Shown here piece by piece: positions 1 to 8,235 of a stretch of DNA of 34,211 nucleotides; within the stretch, counting starts at the first letter, position 1; each line of letters opens with the position of its first letter. This stretch comes from Pseudomonas koreensis. Lineage in GTDB: Bacteria; Pseudomonadota; Gammaproteobacteria; Pseudomonadales; Pseudomonadaceae. The stretch covers positions 1-34,211 of the forward strand of contig NZ_JAOEJU010000038.1 in the NCBI RefSeq assembly GCF_025447595.1. Reading direction: 5' to 3'. The translations under genes were made by a program, and so were the position numbers. The notes below the pieces were generated by a model, which did not search any database, was not told the origin of the DNA, and was given only the letters and a program-made list of their open reading frames with translations.

Positions 1-77
1 GAACTCAGAAGTGAAACGATGCATCGCCGATGGTAGTGTGGGGTTTCCCCATGTGAGAGTAGGTCATCGTCAAGATT
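1..77 (+). rRNA. rrf: 5S ribosomal RNA, 3' part (5' end cut by window)
   Basis: The first bases are the 3' two-thirds of a bacterial 5S rRNA. They include the GAACTCAGAAGTGAAACG segment, the CGCCGATGGTAGTGTGGGG loop D/E region and the closing GAGAGTAGGTCATCGTC strand that pairs with the missing 5' end. The exact 3' end (about 76-77) is set by alignment from memory to other 5S genes. It is followed 9 bases later by an intrinsic terminator, as expected for the last gene of an rrn operon. The rest of the operon must lie left of the window. Confidence 0.95.
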
Positions 78-85
78 GTATTCCG

Positions 86-118
86 AAACCCCTGTCTGCT
101 AACGCAGACAGGGGTTTT
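86..118 (+). terminator. Intrinsic terminator of the rRNA operon
   Basis: An 11-bp perfect GC-rich stem (CCCCTGTCTGC / GCAGACAGGGG, 89-99 with 104-114) has a TAAC loop and is followed by TTTT. Three A residues upstream pair with the T run, so it may also stop leftward transcripts from the PepSY gene ending at 149. Confidence 0.9.
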
Positions 119-148
119 GTCGTTTCAGTCCCCATAAAAGTCTGAGCT

Positions 149-1327
149 TCAAACCGCTCTTCGTGCTTTGCTGCTCCTACGAGCCTGCCATTTGCGCCAC
201 CAGATGTAGACGCCAGTCCCCGACAATCCCGCAATCAAAATACCCAATACCGCGATCATCACTTGTCCGGTGAAGCCTATGATTCGTCCCCCATGTATCG
301 GCAACTGCAACCGATAAAACCGTTCTCCCAGTGTCCCTTCTCCTGCGATCTCCTGCTCCAGTAATCGTCCGTCAGTACCGTGGAAGAACAACCAGGATTT
401 TCCGTGGGCCTCGGTGTCATGCTGGCCAAACCCCGCACCGTAGAAGTTGTACTCAAAGCTGTAATACAACTCGCCGATCGCCGCTGTCAGCCCCAACCTT
501 TTCCCCTCCTGCTGTGCCCTTTCGTATGCCTGTTGATAACTCAATCGGATGATCCCCAACTCTTCGGCAGGCATTCGTCCTCGAGCCTCATACACGCTCG
601 GTTCAATCGAAGAAAACAACGACACCACCGGTTTAAAGACCTGACTCGGCAGGTTCATCGCCACGCTGCTGACGGCTATCGGCAGCAATAACAACCACAG
701 CCACAAGCCCCCCGCCCGATGCAGATCGAAGTTGAGTCGATAGGCATGCCCGCCCTTGATCTTCCAGGCGTTCGACCACTTCTTCCAGAACGGTTTACCC
801 CGCGGCAACGTCAGCCAGAGGGCGATGAAGCAATCGATCACCCAGGCGATGGCCACCAATCCCATCAACAGCAAACCCCAGTTCCCGGGCAGCGTCAGGT
901 TGTAGTGGAACTCAAGAATGAAAGGAATGAAGTTCTCACGCTGGAAACAGCACTCGCCCCAGTAACGCTGACCTTTTTGCTCTGTGCTGACCGGGTCGAG
1001 GTAGAACACTTCATTGCGTTCTTTAAACGGTTCGCCCGTCGCCGGATCATTTCGCGGAACCGCCGCCAGCAATGCCGTGTGGCCGACCTCATTCGGGTAC
1101 TCCATGTACCAGACCTGCAACTTCGGATGGGCCGATTGCACCGCATCAACCAGCTCACCTGGCGGTAGTCTCGCCCCCTCGGCCGATGCTGCGTAAAACT
1201 CAGGATTCAACCACTCATCCAGCTCATGGTTGAACGCCAGAATGCTCCCGGTGATCCCGGCCAGCAGCAAAAACACCGCCGTGGCCAACCCGATATACCG
1301 GTGCAATAAAACCAAAAACGAACGCAT
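149..1327 (-). CDS. PepSY-domain inner-membrane protein, FoxB-like siderophore reductase candidate
   Basis: The protein has 392 residues. The ATG at 1327 is chosen over an upstream start because a TAGGAG ribosome site lies just before it and the protein then opens with the family-typical MRSFLVLLHRYIGL. It shows the four-helix PepSY-TM layout: a first helix with LHRY and the FNHELDEWLNP exit loop (about 8-40), a periplasmic PepSY-rich part with the cysteines of GECCFQ, two central helices (NWGLLLMGLVAIAW; GGLWLWLLLLPIAV with LHRAGG before it), a second periplasmic part, and a last helix (GQVMIAVLGILIAG) ending in basic residues. The conserved histidines are candidate haem ligands. In Pseudomonas the same protein follows foxA and has been described as a reductase releasing iron from hydroxamate siderophores in the periplasm. 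The match here rests on order and topology, so the substrate is an inference. It is the last gene of the sigma/anti-sigma/receptor cassette, 75 bp after the receptor. Confidence 0.85.
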   Translation of the reverse strand: MRSFLVLLHRYIGLATAVFLLLAGITGSILAFNHELDEWLNPEFYAASAEGARLPPGELVDAVQSAHPKLQVWYMEYPNEVGHTALLAAVPRNDPATGEPFKERNEVFYLDPVSTEQKGQRYWGECCFQRENFIPFILEFHYNLTLPGNWGLLLMGLVAIAWVIDCFIALWLTLPRGKPFWKKWSNAWKIKGGHAYRLNFDLHRAGGLWLWLLLLPIAVSSVAMNLPSQVFKPVVSLFSSIEPSVYEARGRMPAEELGIIRLSYQQAYERAQQEGKRLGLTAAIGELYYSFEYNFYGAGFGQHDTEAHGKSWLFFHGTDGRLLEQEIAGEGTLGERFYRLQLPIHGGRIIGFTGQVMIAVLGILIAGLSGTGVYIWWRKWQARRSSKARRAV

Positions 1328-1350
1328 GAAAATTCTCCTACAGATACGAC

Positions 1351-1383
1351 AAAGCCAGCCCCTGAAATCAGGGGCTGGCTTTT
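1351..1383. terminator. Strong hairpin between receptor and PepSY gene
   Basis: A perfect inverted repeat (arms AAAGCCAGCCCCTG and its complement, about 14 bp, tight AAAT loop) lies 20 bp downstream of the receptor stop and 24 bp before the PepSY ATG. The long T run is on the plus-strand side; leftward the stem ends in only TTTG. For the leftward operon it is therefore more likely a partial terminator or mRNA-stabilising stem that sets a lower level of the PepSY protein than a full stop. Confidence 0.6.
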
Positions 1384-1402
1384 TTATGCACAAGACAAAG
1401 GC

Positions 1403-3904
1403 TTAGAACTGGTAACTGACCGTGGCGGCGACGTTGCGCTCTTCGCCCATGTAGCAGAAGTCCAGACTGGCGCAGGAGGCTACGTAGGATTCGTTGGTCA
1501 GATTGTTCGCATTCAAACGTACGTCGACGCCCTTCAAACCGACCTTGCCGAGGTCATAACCGATCGATGCGTCGAACAATGTGTAGGACGGCACCTTCAT
1601 GGTGTTCTCTGCATCCGCCCAGCTATAGCCGACATAACGCACACCTCCGCCCAATCGCAGGCCATCAAGCGCCGCGCTGTCGAACTTGTAGTCGGCCCAC
1701 AAGGACGCCATGTGCCGCGGTGCCTGGGTTGGCGAGTTGCCCTTGTTCTCGATCACATTGGTCGGAGTGCTCAGGGTGCTGGTCATCGACTTCGAGTATT
1801 CAATGTCGGTGAAGGTATAGCTGCCGAGCACTTTCAGGTTATCGGTCAACTGCATGTGCGCTTCCAGTTCCAGCCCTTGAGAGCGGACAGCGCCTACAGC
1901 GCGATAGAAGTTTTCCTGCGGCAATTTGGTCGCCAGGTTCTCCTGATCGATGCGGAACAAGGAGGCGGTGAACAGATTGTCGGTGCCCGGCGGCTGATAC
2001 TTCATGCCCATTTCCCACTGCGTTCCATCGGTCGGTGCGAGCGGATTGCCGGCGCTGTCAGCGTAGGAATTCGGGTTGAACGACTCGGAATAGCTGACGT
2101 ACGGAGCGAGCCCGTTATCGAACAGATACAGCGCGCCTGCACGGCCAGTGAGCTTGGTGCGTCGATCATTGATCTCGGTGCCAACCGGACGGCCCGCTTC
2201 GGCGATGCGGTTTTCATCGGAGGTTTCCACCCAGTCCTGGCGCAGGCCCAGGGAGAAGCGCCACTTGTCCATCTCGACCAGATCCTGCAGGTAAACGCCG
2301 GTCTGCTCCAGGCGCCGCAGGTAGCTGGTTTCGCCGTACGGCGTGATAGCGGAATTGCCATACACCGGGTTGAACGCGTTGATCGGCGCCAGGCCGCCAC
2401 TGGTCCAGTCGACCACGGTTTTGCGTCGCTGGTAATCCGCCCCCATCAGCACCGTGTGCTTGGTCGCGCCAGTGAAAAATTCGGCCTGGAGCATGTTGTC
2501 GACGATGAACGCGTGCAGACGCTCGTCACCGCCGGTGTAGTAGCGATTCAGTTCGTTGCTGGTCGGCGACGTCCAGCCATAGGCGTACACCTGATCCATA
2601 TTCACTTTGGAGTCGAGGTAGCGGAAGTTCTGTCGCGCGGTGAAGACGTCGTTGAAGCGGTGTTCGAACTGGTAACCGAACGACTGCTGATCACGGGAGT
2701 AACCGTCGATACCCGGCTCGCCTTCGAAGAAGTGCGGCGAGATGCGATTGCCGTTGCGCTGATGAATCGTGCCGTCAGCCGGCACGCCGCCGTGGTAGCC
2801 GCCATCCGGGTCATGCTGCAGATACGCTTGTAGGGTCAGCGACGTGTCTTCGCTGAAATCGATGCTGACGGTCGGCGCGAGGGCGAAGCGCTTTTCCTTG
2901 TTGTGGTCGAATTGCGTGTCGGACTGATCCGTCAATCCAGTCAGACGATAGGCGATACGCTTGTCGTCATCGACCGGTCCGCTGAAGTCAAAACCGACAC
3001 CGCGCTGGCCCTGAGTGCCGACCGTGGCCTGTACCTGGTGATAGGCCTCGTACAGCGGTTTCTTGCTGGTCAGCGCCACCAGACCACCCGGTGAGCTACG
3101 GCCGTAGAGCACCGACGACGGGCCCTTCAGAATATCGACGCGCTCGAGGAAATACGGATCGACCTGCATCGTGCTGTAGGTGCCGCTGTCGCCCATCGAT
3201 TTGAGGCCGTCGAGGTAGATGTTATCCACCGAACCATCGTTGAAGCCGCGCATCGCCACGTAGTCGTAACGGTGCGTGGCGCCGTAAGGATTGGTCAGCA
3301 CACCGGGGGTGTAACGCATGGCCTGGGACACTGTTTGCGAGCCCTGGTCATCCATTTGCTCGCGGGTGACCACGGACACGCTTTGCGAAGTTTCCAGCAG
3401 CGCGGTACTGGTTTTGGTGGCGATCTGGCTGTGCGTCGCGTTGTAGCCGTCCATGCTGCCCAGTGCGTTGCCGAGGGCGAAGCCTTTGATGTCGGTGGTC
3501 GGCAGGGCCAGTGCTTCGGTTTCTGCGACGGCGCGCAACACATAGCTGCTGCCGTCCTGGCTGATCGCCTCCAGGCCCGAGCCACCGAGCAAGTGGCTCA
3601 GGGCCTGGTCGGTCGAATAATCGCCCTGCACACCCGGTGACTGCCGGCCCTGGGTCTGCTGTGGCGTCATCGACAACGTGATGCCCGCCTGACGCGCGAA
3701 CAGGTTGAGCGCATCGCCCAGCGGCCCGGCGGCGATGTTGTAGCGGTGGCTGCTGACTTCGCTGGCATTGGCCGCCATGCTCAGGCTCGGCAACACGCCA
3801 ACACCCAGTGCGGTAGAAAACAGCGCCACCCGAACGGCGTGGCGCAACAGGCCCGATTCGGCAGAGAAATTCAGAGGGTTCTTACAGGTAACGCGCGCAG
3901 TCAT
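1403..3904 (-). CDS. TonB-dependent siderophore receptor with STN signalling domain (FoxA/FiuA type)
   Basis: This is an 833-residue outer-membrane transporter for a ferric siderophore. Its parts in order are: signal peptide (about 20-48, hydrophobic core VALFSTALGVGVLPSLSMAANA); secretin/TonB N-terminal (STN) domain (about 53-128, RYNIAAGPLGDALNLFARQAGI), which marks it as a transducer that talks to a FecR protein; plug domain (about 160-280, with ETSQSVSVVTREQM and LKGPSSVLYGRSSPGG); and a 22-strand barrel ending in the aromatic C-terminus VSYQF. A cysteine pair near the end (ASCASLDFCYMGEERN) is typical of hydroxamate receptors of the FoxA/FhuE/FiuA group. It lies 87 bp after the FecR gene and is followed by a FoxB-like PepSY gene, so ferrioxamine or another hydroxamate is the best guess. 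A ferrichrome (FiuA) role cannot be excluded from sequence reading alone. Confidence 0.92.
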   Translation of the reverse strand: MTARVTCKNPLNFSAESGLLRHAVRVALFSTALGVGVLPSLSMAANASEVSSHRYNIAAGPLGDALNLFARQAGITLSMTPQQTQGRQSPGVQGDYSTDQALSHLLGGSGLEAISQDGSSYVLRAVAETEALALPTTDIKGFALGNALGSMDGYNATHSQIATKTSTALLETSQSVSVVTREQMDDQGSQTVSQAMRYTPGVLTNPYGATHRYDYVAMRGFNDGSVDNIYLDGLKSMGDSGTYSTMQVDPYFLERVDILKGPSSVLYGRSSPGGLVALTSKKPLYEAYHQVQATVGTQGQRGVGFDFSGPVDDDKRIAYRLTGLTDQSDTQFDHNKEKRFALAPTVSIDFSEDTSLTLQAYLQHDPDGGYHGGVPADGTIHQRNGNRISPHFFEGEPGIDGYSRDQQSFGYQFEHRFNDVFTARQNFRYLDSKVNMDQVYAYGWTSPTSNELNRYYTGGDERLHAFIVDNMLQAEFFTGATKHTVLMGADYQRRKTVVDWTSGGLAPINAFNPVYGNSAITPYGETSYLRRLEQTGVYLQDLVEMDKWRFSLGLRQDWVETSDENRIAEAGRPVGTEINDRRTKLTGRAGALYLFDNGLAPYVSYSESFNPNSYADSAGNPLAPTDGTQWEMGMKYQPPGTDNLFTASLFRIDQENLATKLPQENFYRAVGAVRSQGLELEAHMQLTDNLKVLGSYTFTDIEYSKSMTSTLSTPTNVIENKGNSPTQAPRHMASLWADYKFDSAALDGLRLGGGVRYVGYSWADAENTMKVPSYTLFDASIGYDLGKVGLKGVDVRLNANNLTNESYVASCASLDFCYMGEERNVAATVSYQF

Positions 3905-3991
3905 TGTAGGTTTCCGTAGGCAGTCGCGAAGGCTGAGTTGAAGTGCTTACTGACTAAGCCGGACTTGCCGCGAAAACCCGCCAAAATAATT

Positions 3992-4993
3992 TCAGACCAC
4001 AGACTCCAGCGTCACCCACCAACGGGTGCGGTAGCGCACCTGCACCGGCAGGGTCTGCGGCAGGATCGCCAGTAGCCTGTCGGTGTCCTCAAGACGGAAC
4101 ACGCCGGACAGGCGTAGATCCGCAATGTCCGACGCACAGCTCAGAAACCCCTGACGATACCGGCCGACTTCGCCGAGGAAGTCGCCCAGCCGCATGTTGC
4201 GAGTCACGATCAACCCGTCGACCCAGGCCCCGGCGTCCATGTCCAATGGCGGCGCGGGACGAATTTGATGGTGATCGATCAGATAGCTCTGACCGGCGAT
4301 GGCCTCCGTCGAGTTGCCAGCGGAGTGAATCGCGACCCGGCCACTGGTGACGCTCAGGCGCGTGCAGCCCTCTTCCTCGCGCAGAATGAATCGCGCCTTG
4401 AACGGCTCGTAACTGCCATGACGGCTCTGCACCCGCAGCGGTCGATCAAATGGCGCGCCTTCATCGGCACCGCCACAGGTGACGATGATTTCGCCACGGG
4501 TCAGTTTGATCAGCCGCTGTTGTGCGGTGTAATCGAGATCCACGCTGCTGGCTGTGTTGAGTTCGATCCGCGTGCCGTCCGGCAACTGGAAACCACGGCG
4601 CTCGCCGGTGGCGGTGGCGTAATCCGCGCTCCATTGCTGCCAGGCCGATGTATCTCTGGCCAGCCATGCGGCGGAGCCCATCAACAGCGCGCCGGACAAC
4701 AGCTTCAATGCCTGGCGTCGACCCATCCCCTGCGCACTGTTTTCCAGCGTGTTGAACGCCACCTGCGCACCGGGTACGGCGCGCAGATTGTGGGTCAGTT
4801 CGGCTTGCAGAGACTGCACCCGTTGCCAGGCCAGTTCGTGATCATGGTGCTCGGCGCGCCATTGTTCGCACTGGCGATTCAGGCGTGGATTGCCATGGTT
4901 GTTGCGCAGACGCAGGAGCCAGTGAATGGCCTGTCGGACCACCTGCTGCGGTGGCTCGGCGCGTCGGCCAAGCGAGAGGTTGTCCACCGGCAT
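3992..4993 (-). CDS. FecR-family anti-sigma factor / sigma regulator
   Basis: The protein has 333 residues, close to the usual 315-330. The start is the ATG at 4993, which overlaps the sigma-factor stop by one base (TGATG), so the two are translationally coupled. Longer upstream readings would run inside the sigma gene. The N-terminal cytoplasmic DUF4880 part (about 15-65, AIHWLLRLRNNHGNPRLNRQCEQW) binds the sigma factor. A membrane segment follows near 95-115 (LKLLSGALLMGSAAWLA), then the periplasmic FecR domain (RRGFQLPDGTRIELNTASSV ... RLIKLTRGEII). A C-terminal STN-like domain (FLSCASDIADLRLSGVFRLEDTDRLLAILPQ) meets the signalling domain of the receptor. Known role of the family: when the receptor binds its siderophore, FecR is proteolysed and frees the sigma factor. 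Confidence 0.92.
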   Translation of the reverse strand: MPVDNLSLGRRAEPPQQVVRQAIHWLLRLRNNHGNPRLNRQCEQWRAEHHDHELAWQRVQSLQAELTHNLRAVPGAQVAFNTLENSAQGMGRRQALKLLSGALLMGSAAWLARDTSAWQQWSADYATATGERRGFQLPDGTRIELNTASSVDLDYTAQQRLIKLTRGEIIVTCGGADEGAPFDRPLRVQSRHGSYEPFKARFILREEEGCTRLSVTSGRVAIHSAGNSTEAIAGQSYLIDHHQIRPAPPLDMDAGAWVDGLIVTRNMRLGDFLGEVGRYRQGFLSCASDIADLRLSGVFRLEDTDRLLAILPQTLPVQVRYRTRWWVTLESVV

Positions 4994-5493
4994 CAGTTTT
5001 CGTACCGCAACACGTAGCAGTGAAACAGGGCGTCGGCGACGTAGCGTTCTACCGAGCGCAGGGACAGTCCCATCTGCTCGGCGATCTGCTTGTGGGTCAA
5101 ACCTTCGCACTGCGCCAGCAGAAATGCCTGACGCACTTTCGGCTTCAAGCCTTCAAGCATGCGGGCAATGCCTTCGAGCAGTTCGATCACCAATGCGCGG
5201 GATTCGGCACTCGGGGTTTCGGCTTCAGGCAAATGGGCGATGGTTTCCAGATAGGCGCGTTCAATTTCTTCACGGCGCCAATGATCGATCACCAAACCCC
5301 GGGCAACCGTGCGCAAGAATGCGCGAGGTGCCTTGAGCTCCAGACGCTCGGTGCGTTGCAGCAAGCGCACGAACGTGTCCTGAGCCAGATCCGCCGCATC
5401 GGCGGCATTGCCCAGCCGCGCGCGCAACCAGCTGTTGAGCCAGCCGTGATGACTACTGTAAAGCGCCTGTACTGCAAACTCAGGTGAGGACAT
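4993..5493 (-). CDS. ECF RNA polymerase sigma factor (FecI/FoxI type)
   Basis: The protein has 166 residues. The ATG at 5493 (MSSPEFAVQALYSSHHGWL) is chosen because family members start at about this distance from region 2; the frame can be extended to 5544, but that would put the Fur box inside the gene. Region 2 carries DAADLAQDTFVRLLQ and PRAFLRTVARGLVIDHWRR. Region 4 carries the helix-turn-helix GLTHKQIAEQMGLSLRSVERYVADAL. It is the first gene of a leftward cassette whose anti-sigma (FecR) starts on its stop codon. It should direct RNA polymerase to the receptor promoter in response to the siderophore. A Fur box 25-43 bp upstream predicts repression by iron. Confidence 0.93.
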   Translation of the reverse strand: MSSPEFAVQALYSSHHGWLNSWLRARLGNAADAADLAQDTFVRLLQRTERLELKAPRAFLRTVARGLVIDHWRREEIERAYLETIAHLPEAETPSAESRALVIELLEGIARMLEGLKPKVRQAFLLAQCEGLTHKQIAEQMGLSLRSVERYVADALFHCYVLRYEN

Positions 5494-5517
5494 GAACGCG
5501 ACAGCCCGAACGTCACA

Positions 5518-5536
5518 AATGATAATTAGTCGCATT
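5518..5536. promoter_or_regulatory. Fur box upstream of the ECF sigma gene
   Basis: AATGATAATTAGTCGCATT is a 19-bp near-palindrome matching the Fur consensus GATAATGATAATCATTATC in its NATWAT hexamer pattern and closely resembling Pseudomonas Fur boxes. It lies 25 bp upstream of the sigma ATG, where it would cover the promoter. It implies iron-repressed expression of the cassette. Confidence 0.8.
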
Positions 5537-5661
5537 GTCATCAAGGGTTACAGAATTTGCAACCGGCGCTGCAAAACAGTCATCAAAAAATGACAGGCGA
5601 ACGCTCTGGCACGCCGTTCGGCGGGAATCTGGCAGAAATGCCGTCCATTTCCTACAAAGCC

Positions 5662-5689
5662 CTAAGTTTTCTCCCAAGCGTGCCGACAG
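5662..5689 (+). promoter_or_regulatory. FliA (sigma-28)-like promoter of the chemoreceptor gene
   Basis: CTAAGTTT (5662-5669), a 12-bp spacer and GCCGACAG (5682-5689) match the flagellar sigma-28 pattern (TAAAGTTT, 11-12 bp, GCCGATAA) at 6/8 positions in each half. It sits 115 bp before the chemoreceptor ATG and points the right way. Chemoreceptors are commonly FliA-dependent. The rest of the 311-bp gap between the sigma and chemoreceptor genes holds only the Fur box and no gene I can support. Confidence 0.5.
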
Positions 5690-5804
5690 ACTGGTGAGAC
5701 ATGCGTGCACCAAAGTAGAGCAGCCATCAGAACGCTGCCTGCGCTGTACATGGAATGTTGCATCCGGAACGCATCCCCACTTTTGGCATAAGAAGTCCCA
5801 TGAA

Positions 5805-7685
5805 ATGAATCTCAAGTTCAGCCATAAAATCCTGTTGGCCGCCTCGGGCGTCGTGGTCCTGGCGTTCGCGCTGTTCACTTTGTACAACGACTATCTGCAG
5901 CGAAACACCATTCGCCAGAACCTCCAGTCCTCGGTCCAGCAGGCCGGCGACCTGACCGCCAGCAGTGTGCAGAACTGGATGAGCGGGCGGATTCTGGTGC
6001 TGGAAAACCTCGCGCAGAACGTCGCACATCAAGGCAAGAACGCCGACTTCCCGGGTCTGGTCGATCAACCGGCCTTCACCTCGAACTTCCAGTTCACTTA
6101 CGTCGGCCAGGCCAACGGTGTGTTCACCCAGCGCCCGGACGCGAAGATGCCGGACGGCTACGATCCGCGTCAGCGCCCGTGGTACAAGCAGGCCGTGGCC
6201 GCTGACCAGACCATGCTGACCCCGCCATACATGGCCGCCGTTGGCGGTCTGGTGGTGACCATCGCCATGCCGGTGAAAAAGAACGGCGAGCTGCTTGGTG
6301 TCGTGGGCGGTGACCTGAGCCTGGAAACCTTGGTGAAGATCATCAACTCGGTGGACTTCGGCGGCCTGGGTCACGCGTTCCTGGTCAGCGGGGACGGTCA
6401 GGTAATCGTCAGCCCGGACAAAGATCAGGTGATGAAGAACCTCAAGGACATCTACCCGAACGCCGATGTGCGTATCCAGAAGGGTAACCAGAACGTGGTG
6501 CTCAACGGCCAGGAACGCATCCTGTCGTTCACCCCGGTCACCGGTCTGCCGAATGCCGAGTGGTACATCGGTCTGTCGATCGACCGCGACAAGGCCTACG
6601 CCGCACTCAGCCAGTTCCGTACCTCGGCACTGATCGCGATGTTCGTCGCAGTGGGTGCGATTGCGGTGTTCCTGAGCCTGCTGATCACCGTCCTGATGCG
6701 TCCGCTGATCACCATGGGCCGTGCGATGCAGGACATCGCCCAGGGTGAAGGCGACCTGACTCGTCGTCTGGTGGTGGAAAGCAAGGACGAGTTCGGAGAG
6801 TTGGGCAGTTCGTTCAACCAGTTCGTGGAGCGGATTCACGCCTCCATTTCCGAAGTGTCTTCCGCGACTCGCCACGTACACGACCTGTCGCAACGGGTGA
6901 TGGCATCGTCCAACGCCTCGATCATCGGTTCCGACGAGCAAAGCGCGCGCACCAACAGTGTCGCTGCCGCGATCAATCAACTGGGTGCCGCCACCCAGGA
7001 AATCGCCCGCAACGCCGCCGATGCTTCGCAACACGCCAGCGGCGCGAGCGAGCAGGCCGATGACGGTCGTCAGGTGGTCGAGCAAACGATTCAGGCGATG
7101 ACCGAGCTGTCGCAGAAGATCAGCCTGTCGTGCACCCAGATCGAAACCCTGAATGCGAGCACCGACAACATCGGCCACATTCTCGATGTGATCAAAGGCA
7201 TCTCCCAACAGACCAACCTGCTGGCGCTCAACGCGGCCATCGAAGCGGCCCGTGCCGGTGAAGCCGGTCGCGGTTTTGCGGTGGTGGCGGACGAGGTGCG
7301 CAACCTCGCTCACCGCACCCAGGAATCGGCGGAAGAGATCCACAAGATGATCACCTCGCTGCAGGTCGGTTCCCGTGAAGCGGTGACCACCATGAACGCC
7401 AGTCAGGCGTCCAGCGAAGAGAGCGTTGAAGTGGCGAACCAGGCCGGTCTGCGTCTGGTCAGCGTGACTCAGCGCATCGGCGAAATCGACGGCATGAACC
7501 AGTCGGTGGCAGCGGCTACCGAAGAGCAGACCGCCGTGGTGGAAACCCTCAACGTCGACGTCAATCAGATCAACCTGCTGAACCAGCAGAGCGTGGCCAA
7601 CCTCAATGAAACGTTGAAGGATTGCGATGCGTTGTCGCAGCAGGCCAACCGTTTGAAACAACTGGTCGACAGCTTCAAGATCTGA
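5805..7685 (+). CDS. Methyl-accepting chemotaxis protein with amino-acid-type dCache domain (PctA/CtaA-like)
   Basis: The receptor has 626 residues. The ATG at 5805 is preceded by an AAGAAG ribosome site; the longer open frame upstream contains no matching protein. Topology: membrane helix about 8-28, periplasmic dCache domain about 35-270, second helix about 274-298, HAMP about 299-350, then a long coiled-coil signalling domain with the conserved hairpin tip (about 460-500, ISQQTNLLALNAAIEAARAG). The ligand pocket shows the amino-acid-binding signature: Y119, R124, W126 and Y127 (YDPRQRPWY), then Y142 and D170, with spacing almost identical to the Pseudomonas amino-acid receptors PctA/B/C. 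Binding of L-amino acids or derivatives is therefore likely. There is no C-terminal CheR-tethering pentapeptide. The gene is transcribed alone and closed by a strong terminator. Confidence 0.93.
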   Translation: MNLKFSHKILLAASGVVVLAFALFTLYNDYLQRNTIRQNLQSSVQQAGDLTASSVQNWMSGRILVLENLAQNVAHQGKNADFPGLVDQPAFTSNFQFTYVGQANGVFTQRPDAKMPDGYDPRQRPWYKQAVAADQTMLTPPYMAAVGGLVVTIAMPVKKNGELLGVVGGDLSLETLVKIINSVDFGGLGHAFLVSGDGQVIVSPDKDQVMKNLKDIYPNADVRIQKGNQNVVLNGQERILSFTPVTGLPNAEWYIGLSIDRDKAYAALSQFRTSALIAMFVAVGAIAVFLSLLITVLMRPLITMGRAMQDIAQGEGDLTRRLVVESKDEFGELGSSFNQFVERIHASISEVSSATRHVHDLSQRVMASSNASIIGSDEQSARTNSVAAAINQLGAATQEIARNAADASQHASGASEQADDGRQVVEQTIQAMTELSQKISLSCTQIETLNASTDNIGHILDVIKGISQQTNLLALNAAIEAARAGEAGRGFAVVADEVRNLAHRTQESAEEIHKMITSLQVGSREAVTTMNASQASSEESVEVANQAGLRLVSVTQRIGEIDGMNQSVAAATEEQTAVVETLNVDVNQINLLNQQSVANLNETLKDCDALSQQANRLKQLVDSFKI

Positions 7686-7697
7686 TCGCTTGCGGTC

Positions 7698-7738
7698 AAA
7701 AAACAGCCCGCTGCGGAGTGATCCGCAGCGGGTTTTTT
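7698..7738. terminator. Bidirectional intrinsic terminator
   Basis: A perfect 11-bp stem (CCCGCTGCGGA 7707-7717 with TCCGCAGCGGG 7722-7732) has a GTGA loop, with six T after it on the plus strand and six A before it. It lies between convergent genes and can end both the chemoreceptor transcript and the mgo/pvf operon. Confidence 0.92.
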
Positions 7739-7744
7739 CATGCC

Positions 7745-8212
7745 TTACACAAACAGCTTCAGCACATTGCCCATCGCATCATCGGCGAACCTCTGCACGA
7801 AATCCTTGAACCCTGGCAGCGCCTCGGGACCGCCGCTTGCCGGCTCGGCAATGATCGTCCAGGTCGCCCGCGACTTGCCCGCGCCCAGCGATTCCACATT
7901 CATCGCCGCCCACAGGTTGGCCACGCCCAAGGTGTTGTAGATCGTGGTCCAGGTCATGCTCAGCGCCTGGTCGTCCCGGGAGTTGAGTTGCTCGACCACC
8001 ACGTTGCCATCCTTGAAGAATTTCTTGCGCAGGGAAGACACGCCTTCGCCGGTCATTTCGATGTGCGACAGCGCCGGAATGAAACGGTCGAAGCCGTCGA
8101 ATTTGCCCACTACTGCCCACACTTGCTTGGTGTCCACCGGCACTTCCACCGAAGACACGACGTGGCAGCCGTGAGGGTTTTTGATCAGGGTGTCGGGTTG
8201 AAGATTGCTCAT
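7745..8212 (-). CDS. mgoD: SRPBCC (polyketide cyclase/dehydrase-like) protein, MgoD/PvfD
   Basis: The protein has 155 residues. The start at 8212 has a strong AAGGAG site; longer readings run into the NRPS gene in another frame. The fold signature is START/Bet v 1-like: an N-terminal strand and helix (SVEVPVDTKQVWAVVGKFDGFDRFIP), central strands (VSSLRKKFFKDGNVVVEQL, ALSMTWTTI), and a long C-terminal helix (PGFKDFVQRFADDAMGNVLKLF) that caps a hydrophobic cavity. No catalytic residues can be assigned. It is the last gene of the four-gene operon, 23 bp after the NRPS. It corresponds by order and family to MgoD/PvfD. Its exact role is not settled; ligand binding or assistance in a late step after reductive release is an inference. 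Confidence 0.87.
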   Translation of the reverse strand: MSNLQPDTLIKNPHGCHVVSSVEVPVDTKQVWAVVGKFDGFDRFIPALSHIEMTGEGVSSLRKKFFKDGNVVVEQLNSRDDQALSMTWTTIYNTLGVANLWAAMNVESLGAGKSRATWTIIAEPASGGPEALPGFKDFVQRFADDAMGNVLKLFV

Positions 8213-8235
8213 GGTGTTGCTCCTTGGTTGATGAG

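Noticed and set aside
5494..5544. Upstream start for the ECF sigma gene (MMTMRLIIICDV...)
   Set aside because: It would place the Fur box and promoter inside the coding region, and the extra residues do not fit the family's N-terminus.
5727..7661. Minus-strand open frame of 644 codons over the chemoreceptor
   Set aside because: It lies opposite a fully recognisable chemoreceptor gene and has a histidine/arginine-rich shadow composition with no family match.
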